Shown here piece after piece: positions 1 to 9,800 of a stretch of DNA of 64,000 bases. This DNA is from Guillardia theta CCMP2712 (lineage: Eukaryota > Cryptophyceae > Pyrenomonadales > Geminigeraceae). Every line of letters begins with the position of its first letter. The stretch's first letter is position 1. Both the position numbers and the translations under genes were made by a program. The stretch lies in the NCBI RefSeq assembly GCF_000315625.1, contig NW_005434537.1, positions 1 through 64,000 on the forward strand, written 5' to 3'. The notes beneath the pieces were generated by a model that searched no databases, had not been told where the DNA came from, and saw only the letters and a list, made by a program, of their open reading frames with translations.

Positions 1-923
1 CGAGACAAGACTTTTTTATATCGCAGATCCAAAAACCCATAGGACATTTCCCCCTGTTTCTCGACGGATCCTGCCGGCCGGGCCCGTCAGTAGACCGACT
101 GCAGCCTTCAGCCCCGCCTCAGACCCCCTGGAGGCCCGCCAGGAGGCTAAGTGTCCGGAGATTGGCCGGGGGCCTGATCTCTCCGGGCGGCCGTGACCGG
201 TCAGCGGACCGTGTCAGCAGGCCCGTGACATGTCAGCCGGCTGACAGGGTCCGTGACCCGGCTGACAGGCTCACCTGACCGGTCACGTGACACATCACGT
301 GACCGAGACAAGACTTCTCCCAGGGGGAAGAAAACCTCCCTTGACCCCCCTGTTTCTCGACGGATCCTGCCGGCCGGGCCCGTCAGTAGACCGACTGCAG
401 CCTTCAGCCCCGCCTCAGACCCCCTGGAGTGCTCGCCAGGAGGCTAAGTGTCCGGAGATTGGCCGGGGGCCCGATCTCTCCGGGCGGCCGTGACCGGTCA
501 GCGGACCGTGTCAGCAGGCCCGTGACATGTCAGCCGGCTGACAGGGGCCGTGACCCGGCTGACAGGCTCACCTGACCGGTCACGTGACACATCACGTGAC
601 CGAGACAAGACTTTTTTATATCGCAGATCCAAAAACCCATAGGACATTTCTCCCAGGGGGAAGAAAACCTCCCTTGACCCCCCTGTTTCTCGACGGATCC
701 TGCCGGCCGGGCCCGTCAGTAGACCGACTGCAGCCTTCAGCCCCGCCTCAGACCCCCTGGAGGCCCGCCAGGAGGCTAAGTGTCCGGAGATTGGCCGGGG
801 GCCTGATCTCTCCGGGCGGCCGTGACCGGTCAGCGGACCGTGTCAGCAGGCCCGTGACATGTCAGCCGGCTGACAGGGGCCGTGACCCGGCTGACAGGCT
901 CACCTGACCGGTCACGTGACACA
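1..923. repeat. Left terminal tandem repeat array (about 2.8 copies, 331-332 bp unit)
   Basis: Direct tandem copies of a GC-rich unit, in the same orientation as the right-hand array. The first copy is cut by the window edge and lacks the short stretch after the GGACATTTC motif. Each unit carries CACGTGAC motifs, the perfect palindromes TGTCAGCCGGCTGACA and TGACCGGTCA, and one AT-rich patch (CTTTTTTATATCGC). The array stops at about 923, where GTGACACA runs into unrelated sequence. I read it as a viral terminal repeat; a host satellite that received the virus is the alternative. Confidence 0.9.
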
Positions 924-1044
924 GAGCCTTTGCAACCGGTGGAGCCTGCAGAGCCTGAGCGAAGCTCTGTGGTGACGGTGGGCGATTCACGGCCTGGACA
1001 TTTTGTTTGTACCTTGTCCCGATTCGGGGTTGACTTTTCGGCAT
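862..1044 (-). pseudogene. Outward-reading gene truncated by the left repeat
   Basis: A reading frame starting MPKSQPRIGTRYKQ lies 52 nt downstream of a TATTTAAG box at 1090-1096. Only about the first 40 residues are encoded by unique sequence. The last 20 or so, and the stop codon, come from the tandem repeat. The unique part is basic and Pro/Gln/Ala-rich, with no recognised domain. A good promoter followed by a reading frame that runs into the repeat suggests a gene that lost its 3' part when the repeat joined the core, mirroring the broken TBP gene at the other end. A short untranslated remnant is equally possible. Confidence 0.4.
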
Positions 1045-1089
1045 GGTAAGATACGCGAAAGAGCAGTGCCAGGCGTTTGCAGCGCACCC

Positions 1090-1096
1090 TTAAATA
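1090..1096 (-). promoter_or_regulatory. TATTTAA box for the 1044 start
   Basis: TATTTAAG on the minus strand, immediately beyond the stop of the 1100-3933 gene and 52 nt from the ATG at 1044. Confidence 0.55.
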
Positions 1097-1099
1097 CGG

Positions 1100-3933
1100 T
1101 CACCTCCGCCTGCCCCTGCACTGGCGGGCCTCTGCCCTCTCTGCCTCGCAGGCGCGGGCCGCCCTGCAGTAGTCCCCGACGTCGCGGACGAAGCGGGAGA
1201 CGTGGGCGGGGAGGGCGTGCCTGGAGCAGAGGGAGACCTGGACGCGGACGCCAAAGTCGGCGAAGAGGAGGGTGGCCCGCTCGAGGCCGTTGGTCTTGCT
1301 GCAGTGGAGGCAGCGCCTGGGGGTGGGGCGGGGCGGGGGCGGGGTGGGGCGGTGCCCGCAGTCGACGCAGGTGAACTCCGTGCCGCTGAAGGCCCAGCGC
1401 TTGCACCCGCCGCAGACAGGGCAGAGGTAGTAGGTGACGCCCTGCACGACGAGGACCTTCCCGAGCAAGTCCACGGCGACGACGGGGAGGTGGGAGGCGC
1501 AGGAGACGCAGATCAGCCTGCCGGTGTGCATGCAGAGGCGGAGCTTCGTGGAAATGGCGTCGGCGTTGGGCTTGTTGCAGCAGCGGAGGCAGAGGTGCAC
1601 GCGGGAGACGCTGGCGAGCTGGGCGTGGTCCTGTCCGTAGGTCTCGAGCAGCATGCGGGCCTGCGTGGCGGCGAGGTTGCAGGGCAGCGGGTGGACACGG
1701 CAGCGGGCGTGGAGGTGCTCGATGAGGTGGAAGTCCTCCACGGAGAGGTGGGGGTGGAACTCGGAGTAGACGCTCCAGAGCACGCCGGGGGCCTGCGCGA
1801 CGTGCATCTCCCGGGCGACTTCGAAGAGGTGCGACTGGGATGGGGCGATGCGCTTCCATTTGGAGACGGGGGGCTGCGGGGTTTGGAGCGCCTCTTGGCC
1901 TGGCTTGGTCAGGTACGGGCAGGGAGGGTCCTGTCCACCTGGGGTGTGCAGCGGCTCCTGGTGGGGGGTGTTCGGGGGGCGCACCGGGTACGGCTTCCAG
2001 GGCAGTGCCCAGAACGCGTGGCCCTCCGCGTCGGCCCTGGCCCTCCCCATGCGGAACTTGCACGTCCGGACGCAGCGCTCGACGAAGGTGGCGGCGACGG
2101 AGCTCAGGGAGTCCCACGTCCAGCGGGAGTCCTGGAGGCCCTCCTGCCGAAACCCGTCGCAGATGTTGGGGCAGATCTCCATGAAGGTGGCCATGCCGTG
2201 GACGTGGGAGATGGCGTCGAGTTCTGTCGTCAGGTACGTTCCGCAGGCGTGCCAGAGGTACTCCATCATCGACAGCTTGAGCAGCGGGAGGTGGCCCTGC
2301 AGGAACTCCGCCTGAGCGCGCAGCGGGGCGCAGAGCAGGGCGCGCAGCTCCCCGGCGAGCCTCACCCTGCAGCGGAAGGCGGGGCGCTTGGCCGTGCTCG
2401 GGTAGAGCCCCAGCAGCAGGCCGTGCAGGATGTTGATGAGCACGGTCGCGTGGGGGTGGGCGAATGCGTCCTTGTCGAGGAACGCAACGCGGTTCCGCTT
2501 CAGGCAGGGCATGCTGTTGCAGATGACGTTGACGATGAGGTTCGTCTTCCAGTCGCGGTGCGCCAGGCTCTGCAGGATGAAGCGCCCGATGTCCGGCAGG
2601 TTCTTATGGTGGTAGGCCGAGGACGGGTGCGGGACGAGCGACTCCCGCGGCACGCTCTTGTAGAGCCCCGGCGCTGTGGTGGCCAGCCAGCACGCCAGCA
2701 GGCGAGTGTCGATGAGCAGCTGCGCCCTCGTCTCTCCGGCGTGGAGGAGCACATGCAGCCTCGCAAGCTCCGCGTCCAGGACTGGGTCCTCCGGACAGAA
2801 ACTGCCTACTTCTTGGGATGATTCTTGGAAGGTTTCCTGGAATCCCCCCCCTGGGACCCACCCTCCGCGGGGCGGCAGGTCGGCCTCCGACAGGCACCCG
2901 AGTGGGTGGATGTCGAGCGGCTCCCTCCCCGGTCGCATCACGGCGATGCTGTCCAGGGGGTTGCCGGCCGGGCCCTGCGGCCTCCTCGCGGGGGCGAGCC
3001 TCACGGCCCAGGAGGGGTCGATCGAAAATCCTCCCACGCCACGCGGTGCTGCTTCAGGTGCTTCACCCCGACGTTGTTCAGGACAACGGAGTAGCGGTTC
3101 CGCTGGTGGGAGACGATGGGGAGCGGCATGCAGTGCACCGGCCCGCCGATGGGGCACGAGAGCATCACCTGCCTCGCGTACTCCCCGGGCTGGTCGCAGA
3201 TGTTGCCGTGGCTCTGGATCACCCCGTTGAAGCGGTTCCCTTGGTACACGATGTCGTAGAACATGCTCTGCGTGAGCTTCCGAAGGCACAGGACACAGAG
3301 CTGCTGCTCGTTCGGGAGGGGCTCGTTCGGCAGCCGGAACTCCACGCAGGTGAAGGGGAGCGCGGGGTCGATGAACATGCACTCGCAATTGATGCCCATG
3401 GAGCACGGCCGCTCGTCCGGGTGCGGCTCCCGCATGTGCGTTTCCTCCCACGCCTTCGTCACGATCTTCACCGGCGGGACCTGCGAGAAGCAGCTCTCGT
3501 CGTACGCCCCGAACAGGTTCTGCATCATCTTGATGTAGGGCTGCCGTGAGATGACGCTGTCCAGCGAGAGGGTCTGCGCCGGGCCGCTGCTGCCGCTCTC
3601 GTGGATCGCGCAGCGCAGCTCGTTGTAGACCCCGGACTCTTGCGATGGCATCCCCTCGAGGTCCTCGGGCGTCACCTCCGGGCAGGGCGCTGGTTCTTCG
3701 GCGCCGAGGGAAAAGACGGACTCCACTGGTTCTATGGGGATGGACTCTGCTTTCTTTTCCTTTTTCGTCTCTGCCTTCACCTCTGTCTTTTTCTCTGTCT
3801 TTGCCTCTGCCTTCGCCTCTGCCTTCTTCTCCACCACCAGACGCTTCTTCTTCTTCTTCGATGCGGACGGTTCGGACTCCACCGGTTGGCCCTGGCTGCG
3901 CTTGGCACCCACCCAGGACTCCGGGATGTTCAT
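1100..3933 (-). CDS. Large Cys-rich zinc-cluster protein, interrupted by a frameshift near 3020
   Basis: Two adjoining minus-strand frames make one gene of roughly 940 residues. The 5' frame (start MNIPESW at 3933; an in-frame ATG also exists at 4017) has a Lys/Glu/Ala repeat tract around residues 18-55 and CxxC motifs (LCVLCLRKL). It ends at 3001. The 3' frame carries the rest, ending in dense cysteine clusters (CLRCCNKP, CVSC, CPVCGGC, CVDCGH, CLHCSK) typical of structural zinc sites. The switch falls at a GGATTTTCG stretch near 3020 and is equivalent to a one-base deletion. It could be a disabling mutation, an assembly error or programmed slippage. Protein-like composition and conserved Cys spacing on both sides argue for a single ancestral protein. 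Function is unknown; a nucleic-acid-binding or regulatory role is inference. Confidence 0.65.
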
Positions 3934-4026
3934 TCTGTGGCACTCATCCCCTACGAGTGTGTGGGTGGCAGGTGAGGAGCATAGTCTTTCTTTTTTTAAC
4001 AACCCTGTAATATACACACATATATT

Positions 4027-4968
4027 CTAAGGCTGGATCTCGTACTCAAGCTCCACCCTCGCCGTGAAGTTGCAGTGCTTGTTGAGGAGCTCGGTGATGG
4101 CGTCGACGGAGGAGGGGTCGTTCCTTCCGACCATCTCCCCGAACTCCTCCTTGCGGATGGAGTCCCAGTCGCGGCCGTTGAGGCGGTGGAGCTGGACCTG
4201 GAAGGTGTTCAAGTCGCGGGTGGATACCTTGGATAGGACCTTGGTGCGGAGTAAGTTACACATAGTCTTCATCACCTGGGTCGCGAGCTTGTAGTACTGC
4301 CCGTCGACGAGGGGCTGCTCGTCAATGTCAGCGGAGAGTACGTCCTTGTTGCACCTGAGCATCTCGATGACGGGGTGGTCCTTGTTGACGAACATGTAGG
4401 GGCGCTTCTCGAGGTTGATGACACCCTCCGTCTCGAGGTTGTTCTCGTTGTACTCGGGGTACTTGTGCCGCCATTCCAGGCTCTCGCTGGAAGAGTTGTC
4501 GGCCTCGTGGATGACGAGGGCGTTGGTGTTGCTGGTGTTGGGGAGGGCGGTCATGACGTAGCGCTCGCCCGTCTCCGTCGCCTCGTCGGGGTTCAGGCAG
4601 CTGACCGAAACGCCCAGAGAGACGGGGAAGGTGCTCGAGTACTCGAGGATCTTGGCGGTCTTGACCCTGGCGCTGGAGAGCGCGTTGACGGCGGTGGTGT
4701 GGTCGAGCGAGCTGTCAAAGGCGTCGTACAGGCCGAAGACGGCCGCCTGCTTGCCCTCCCTGGGCTTCCAGGTCGCCGCCAGCTCGCCCTGCTTCTTAAA
4801 GTTAGCCATCGTGCCGGAGATGTTGACATGGATCCTTCTGCGGATGGTGATCGGGGTGTTGGACTGGAGGTCCTCGGGGGTAGCATCGCTGCTGAAGACA
4901 TTCTGGTTGTTCTGGGCCATGGCCTGCTGGGAGAGCGCCTGCTGTGAAGCACCTCGCGAAACGTCCAT
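4027..4968 (-). CDS. Unknown virion-type protein, 313 aa
   Basis: The start MDVSRGASQQ at 4968 was chosen because it lies 41 nt from the TATTTAAG box at 5003-5009; an ATG at 4977 is also in frame. A Gln/Asn/Ser-rich N-terminus (about 25 residues) precedes a soluble mixed alpha/beta protein with no signal peptide or membrane segment. It is next to the MCP cluster but on the opposite strand. Size and soluble beta-rich character would fit a triplex-like capsid protein, but I see no diagnostic motif, so that is only a suggestion. Confidence 0.75.
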   Translation of the reverse strand: MDVSRGASQQALSQQAMAQNNQNVFSSDATPEDLQSNTPITIRRRIHVNISGTMANFKKQGELAATWKPREGKQAAVFGLYDAFDSSLDHTTAVNALSSARVKTAKILEYSSTFPVSLGVSVSCLNPDEATETGERYVMTALPNTSNTNALVIHEADNSSSESLEWRHKYPEYNENNLETEGVINLEKRPYMFVNKDHPVIEMLRCNKDVLSADIDEQPLVDGQYYKLATQVMKTMCNLLRTKVLSKVSTRDLNTFQVQLHRLNGRDWDSIRKEEFGEMVGRNDPSSVDAITELLNKHCNFTARVELEYEIQP

Positions 4969-5002
4969 CACCACCACCTGTTCATTGCGCTCGATCAGGA
5001 TC

Positions 5003-5009
5003 TTAAATA
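5003..5009 (-). promoter_or_regulatory. TATTTAA box for the 4968 start
   Basis: TATTTAAG on the minus strand, 41 nt upstream of the ATG at 4968. Confidence 0.65.
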
Positions 5010-5060
5010 CGGGCTGGAGGCACGGGTTGGAGGCGTGAGATGGGCGAAGGTGGGGATGGC

Positions 5061-5067
5061 TATAAAG
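5061..5067 (+). promoter_or_regulatory. TATA box for the 5093 gene
   Basis: TATAAAG, 32 nt upstream of the ATG. It probably also drives the 5696 gene, which starts 3 nt after the first stop. Confidence 0.6.
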
Positions 5068-5092
5068 TTACCGTGCCTTCGATCCTGGGAAC

Positions 5093-5692
5093 ATGCCCAG
5101 ACAGCAGCCCATCCTGGAGACACCAATCCTACTCACACACGCACCCCAAACCCCGGTCCACGCCCTGGTCCGGCTATCGCGGAATCAGGGAAACACGGTA
5201 CTACTCGAGGAGAGGATCAACATCCGGCACCCGCAGTCCCTCTCGCTGTGTGCCCAGGATGGTGTGCGGGAGAGGGTGGCCTGCGATCCGCACGCCCCGC
5301 ACGCCTCGCGGCTGGTGATCCGCAGGGACATCCTCCCCCCGGGAAATACCATAAGTGCCATGCTGGTGCGCATGCGGGACACCGTCACACCCATACCGCT
5401 GGCCACGGATGGGAGGTTTGCCTACTTTTACCAGGTCCAGCACGAGCTCTGCATCAACCCACACCCGGCACCGCCCCCCAACCTCCAGGGTCACATTCGC
5501 ATCAATGGTACGAACCCACTGCTGTTCAACGACCCGAGATACAAACTGGAGATCTGGTTCAAGGAGGGCGAGGTGCAGTCACCTGCATTGAATCCACCTC
5601 CATCGAATCCATCTCCACAGGATTCACCTCAGCCGAATCCTTCCAAAAAGATGCGAAGCATGGAAGAGGAAGATATAAGCTATCTGTCATAG
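5093..5692 (+). CDS. Unknown soluble protein with Pro-rich tail, 199 aa
   Basis: The start MPRQQPILETP follows a TATAAAG box by 32 nt. Residues 1-160 look like a beta-rich globular domain with no membrane segment. Residues 162-185 form a Pro/Asn/Ser tract (NPPPSNPSPQDSPQPNP) encoded by degenerate GAATCC-containing DNA repeats. An acidic tail follows. It is tightly spaced (3 nt) with the downstream membrane-protein gene and two genes upstream of the MCP, so a structural role is plausible. No family recognised. Confidence 0.7.
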   Translation: MPRQQPILETPILLTHAPQTPVHALVRLSRNQGNTVLLEERINIRHPQSLSLCAQDGVRERVACDPHAPHASRLVIRRDILPPGNTISAMLVRMRDTVTPIPLATDGRFAYFYQVQHELCINPHPAPPPNLQGHIRINGTNPLLFNDPRYKLEIWFKEGEVQSPALNPPPSNPSPQDSPQPNPSKKMRSMEEEDISYLS

Positions 5693-5695
5693 GAA

Positions 5696-6754
5696 ATGTC
5701 AGAAACAAGAAATATGGAAGCCCTCTCCAACGTCCTGGATACCGTGACGAGGATAGAGAGCGCGCTGACCTTCACCATAGTGCGCTTCGTGTACAAGACC
5801 GTGGGCGCACACCTCGATGCCGTCTCCATCGCGTTCCTCAGCATCCTGATCACGGCGCTGTCCTACAACACGCTGGCGATCCTCAGAAACAGACCAACGA
5901 CGATCAGCATGCTGCGCACACTGGCCTACATCGCGGAGCTGGTCCGGAAGTTCGCGGCGCTCGTGGGCATCCAGGCCATCATCCGCTCCGTCCAGCCCGC
6001 AGACCCGGAGGCGGCCAGCCTCTTCGAGCAGATCGAGTGCTTCACGGTGTCGCTCTGCATCCTGATCCTGGTCTGCGTGCTGCCGGCGAGCTTCCGGGAA
6101 TCACCCGACGGGCAGCAGTTCCTCCGCCTCGTGCTGTTCATGTTCGCGAGCAACACCGAGTTCGTCGTGCAGAGGGTAAGCTTCGGCTGGACGCTGCCAT
6201 ACCTCAGCATGGCTGGCTTCTTCGCCCTCTCCCGCCTGCAGCACTTCCCGGGTCACAGCGCCATCACCGCCACTGTCCTCAGCGCCGTCATCCTCTCCCT
6301 GACCAACATGATGGTGCTGGCCAGCTGGACCATCTCCGTCACCTCCACGGACAAGTTCCCGCAGATCACGCAGCTCGTCAGCCTCCTCGTCATCTTCGAC
6401 GCCCTCTCCCTCCGGTACCCGGACTTCCACACCATGCGCGACTACGCCGTGTGGCAGGGTGCCGCCCAGATCCACGCGCTCATCGTGGCCCGCGAGGTGA
6501 ACCGCGGCTCGGTCGCCACCGTCGCGATCTTCGTCGCGCTCGCGCTCCAGGCCTTCCGCCTTTACCTCCCCCGCACCACCGCCCTCTCCGAGCTCACCGT
6601 CCTCATCCTCATCAACACCATCCTCGGGATGGTGCAGCAGGCCGTCAACGCCCTGCACATGGCCGACACCGTCGTCGTGATCGTCCTGTGGATCACCGTC
6701 ATCCACATCCTCATCACGGCGGTCAATCGGTGGAGGGAGAGAGCAGACTCGTAA
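5696..6754 (+). CDS. Polytopic membrane protein, 352 aa
   Basis: About eight hydrophobic segments are visible, for example around VSIAFLSILITALSY, SLCILILVCVLPA, TATVLSAVILSL, VATVAIFVALALQAF and VVIVLWITVIHILI. Charged loops are short and the tail is basic (NRWRERADS). The overall design resembles the 412-residue membrane protein at 17841 and the 205-residue one at 35173. It is probably a virion-envelope or host-membrane protein. A herpesvirus gM-like role is conceivable, but no motif proves it. Confidence 0.8.
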   Translation: MSETRNMEALSNVLDTVTRIESALTFTIVRFVYKTVGAHLDAVSIAFLSILITALSYNTLAILRNRPTTISMLRTLAYIAELVRKFAALVGIQAIIRSVQPADPEAASLFEQIECFTVSLCILILVCVLPASFRESPDGQQFLRLVLFMFASNTEFVVQRVSFGWTLPYLSMAGFFALSRLQHFPGHSAITATVLSAVILSLTNMMVLASWTISVTSTDKFPQITQLVSLLVIFDALSLRYPDFHTMRDYAVWQGAAQIHALIVAREVNRGSVATVAIFVALALQAFRLYLPRTTALSELTVLILINTILGMVQQAVNALHMADTVVVIVLWITVIHILITAVNRWRERADS

Positions 6755-6783
6755 TCTGTAACCACCTAAGCGCTTCCGAACAA

Positions 6784-6791
6784 TATATAAA
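6784..6791 (+). promoter_or_regulatory. TATA box for the MCP gene
   Basis: TATATAAA, 49 nt upstream of the MCP start. An out-of-frame ATG at 6802 lies between them and would be avoided if transcription starts about 30 nt after the box. Confidence 0.6.
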
Positions 6792-6832
6792 CATAGACCC
6801 AATGCACCCCGCATACAGCGCCCCGGCCCGCG

Positions 6833-9800
6833 ATGGAGGGGACGACGCAGGAGAGCCGCAGCTACACCAACAACTTCATGCTCCCGCAGGGGGACGTCGG
6901 GGTCAACCTCGGGGGCACGATGACGGCCAACTCGACGACCCCGACGATCCAGGACTACGAGGCCGTCTTCGGCCCCGCGGCACGGCAGATCAAGGAGGAC
7001 ACGCAGCGTCACAAGCGGCACCAGAGGTGGCACCTTCCCGACGTCCTCAAGGGCTCGAACACCTTCCTCGCGGACCGCGTGGACGGGCTCATCACCGACG
7101 CCACCAACTCTCCTTTTACTAGGAATATCCTCCCCTACGTCTACCTCGAAAACCCCGACCAGAAGCTCAAGTGGAACGTCTGGAGGTTCGACGAGGGCCT
7201 GGCCACGCGCGTGCCCTACGAGTCGGCAGCCAGGGTCTTGACTCAAAGTAAGACCAGCCAGGCCGCGTACATTACCAGGAACGGCATGGCGATCCAGATG
7301 GAGCACAACTTCATGATGTCGCCGGCTGGACGCGAGAATTTCAAGCGCCAGTTAATGCAGCTGGTAGGATCCATACAGATGTCCAACGACCTCGACGTCC
7401 ACCACGCGCTGCTCCTCGCCCCCAACTACGAGGCCCACCTCCGCGAAAAGTACTACACCACCGAGAAGACGACACTGCAGCTCATCCGTCAGTACGTCGA
7501 CAGCTACGGGCTCATGCAGAAGCACCCCAACGCTCTTGACATCATGATCGAGGACGCGAAGAACACCCTGAAGACCTGGGGCTCGCCCCCACCCACCTTC
7601 CTGATGTGCAACGGCGCCCTGACCATGCAGATGACCTTCAACCCGGAGAAGACGCAGTACCTCACCAACGGGACCGGTGGTCCTCTTCTTTTGAAGCAGG
7701 GACCGGATTTGCCGTCCTATAGGGGGCTGAGTATCATTCACTCCAGGAAGTTCTCCATGAACACCGGCGAGCCGCCCAGGGACGTCCTCCGCAGAAGGTC
7801 CCGCGTCGCCGAGCACTACCGCATCAACGGCACCGTCCGCGAGCTCAGGGACAACAAGTGGCGCTTCTACGACCAGTCCAAGGATGGGACCTTCGACCTC
7901 ACCTTCAGGGAGCTGCTCGAGCACTCGTGGATCGACTCGGATATTGCAGGCAACGTCACCAAGGATCACCGTCCACGACCCACCGTCGTCCGTCCAAACC
8001 GGGAACCATACAATAATCCCGATTTTAAGCTCCTCTCCGCCCCTCTCCAGCTCACCTCCCCAAACCTTACCGCGGGCGACATCGGGGTGCACTATCCAGA
8101 GCAGGCGGCCAAGGAAGCGGAGGGCTACCGCAGGCTGCGGGCGGAGGGTAACCCCTACCACGCCCACGACCTGAACGCACTGAGGGTGCGGGACAGCATG
8201 GACGGTGCGCTGGCCGTATCGGCGGGCCTGGGTGGCATCGCCCCCTCCCACGCCATGGCAGTAGAAAACGTTTCCACGATGCTCGCCGGCAACAGCGGCG
8301 TGCTGCACTGGGCGGCGCACCAGTTCCGCTCGCTCCGCGCCTCGCTGAAGGCACCCGAGGGTAAGCAGGACGTGCTGGCGCGGGAGGCCGTGCTGCTCAA
8401 GGCCAAGCGCCTGACGCTCAAGGGTGATTCCCTCCACATTGGGTACCAGACGATCCCCAAGGACGAAATCACCGAAGCCCAGGCGGAGTTCAGGAAGCGT
8501 CCCTGGACGGCACTGGAGATGTCGGCGGCGGTGGGGGTCGTCGGCTCAGTGCTCTTCAACGGCATCCGCGCCCCCAACGCGCTCAACCCCCAGGTCCCGG
8601 AGTCTGCGGCGCGGGAGTTCGTCCCTTTCATCCAGTCTTGCTTCTGCCACTCGATGATGGACTCACCCCTCTGCAACGCGCTGCTCTCCCACGTCAACGT
8701 CCCGCTCGACCTCCAGGGGGAGTTCCTCTCCTTCCTGGGCCTCGCCGACCTTGGCAACCGGGAGGAGCTGGCCGCCGCCCAGGCCGATCGCGACAGCCCC
8801 TACTGCTCCGTGCTCATGGTCAAGTACATCTCCCATGCCCACCCCGACGCTGGCGTGCGGGAGCGCTGTGTCAAGGTCCTGGAGTCCTTGGCCCCCGAAG
8901 TCTCCCGCCAGCTCGATGACACGCTCCTCGACTACAGCAACAAGGTGATTGACTCCCTGGAATCCGGGGCTCAGGCAGGCCTGGACGTCCGCTTCCTCAC
9001 CGGCCTGCTCCAGCGCTCCACCTCCGAGCGCCTGCAGGCCCCGGCGCAGAGCCGCCTGCACACCCTCGCGACCTCGACGATGCACGTCAACGCCTCCGGG
9101 GACACCATCAGCAGCTCCCCCATCTTCAATCGGGAGCGCGACGACGAGACCCGCGCCCTGCTCGCCTCCAACGGGCTGAAGCTCGACTCCGACGCCGTGC
9201 TGGGCACCGAGTTCCGCTGCTACCCCTTCCCGCTCACCTCCGCCGACCTCTCCTCCGTCGACAGCATCCTGCAGCACAGCCGATTGGCGGAGTACCAGTC
9301 TCCTTCCCTCGACGTGGAGGCACTCAGAAAGGACGTCCAGTGCTTTTTTGAAGCTCAAGACAGCCGCGACCATCTCCTCTCCCACCTCTACAGGCTTGCC
9401 TTCGCCAGGATGTTCACCAGCGTCATGCACTACGCTAACGACGCCGCCGCCCCGGGCTGCGTGCTCGCCGCCAAGAGCGCGGTGGGGAACGTCAGGCACA
9501 CCCTCGGGGCCAGGATCACCAGCTCCCCACTTGTCATCGATACACCAAAGATTGGACTCAACTTTGAAAACACAAACAACGCAATGACGTTCGACGATAT
9601 CTATAACACCATTGTATCTGACCATGAGACGAACGCGACGCAGACCGTTATCAATGAGCTTCAGAGGCGTAGTCCAGAATATCATCCTCCTAGACCAGGT
9701 GGAGGAGGTCCAGTCGTTACGACCTACAGACCAGCCCCCGTCCCCCCACCAGCACCCCCCACCGGATTTGTCGGAGCCCCAAACCGGAACCCCCTCCTGG

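Noticed and set aside
1202-2821. Long plus-strand frame opposite the zinc-cluster gene
   Set aside because: Antisense frame in GC-rich coding DNA with low-complexity Ala/Gly/Val/Glu composition; the minus strand has the Cys-patterned protein.
6101-7306. Long minus-strand frame opposite the membrane and MCP genes
   Set aside because: Shadow of GC-rich coding DNA on the other strand; composition is Gly/Asp/Val-biased and lacks domains.
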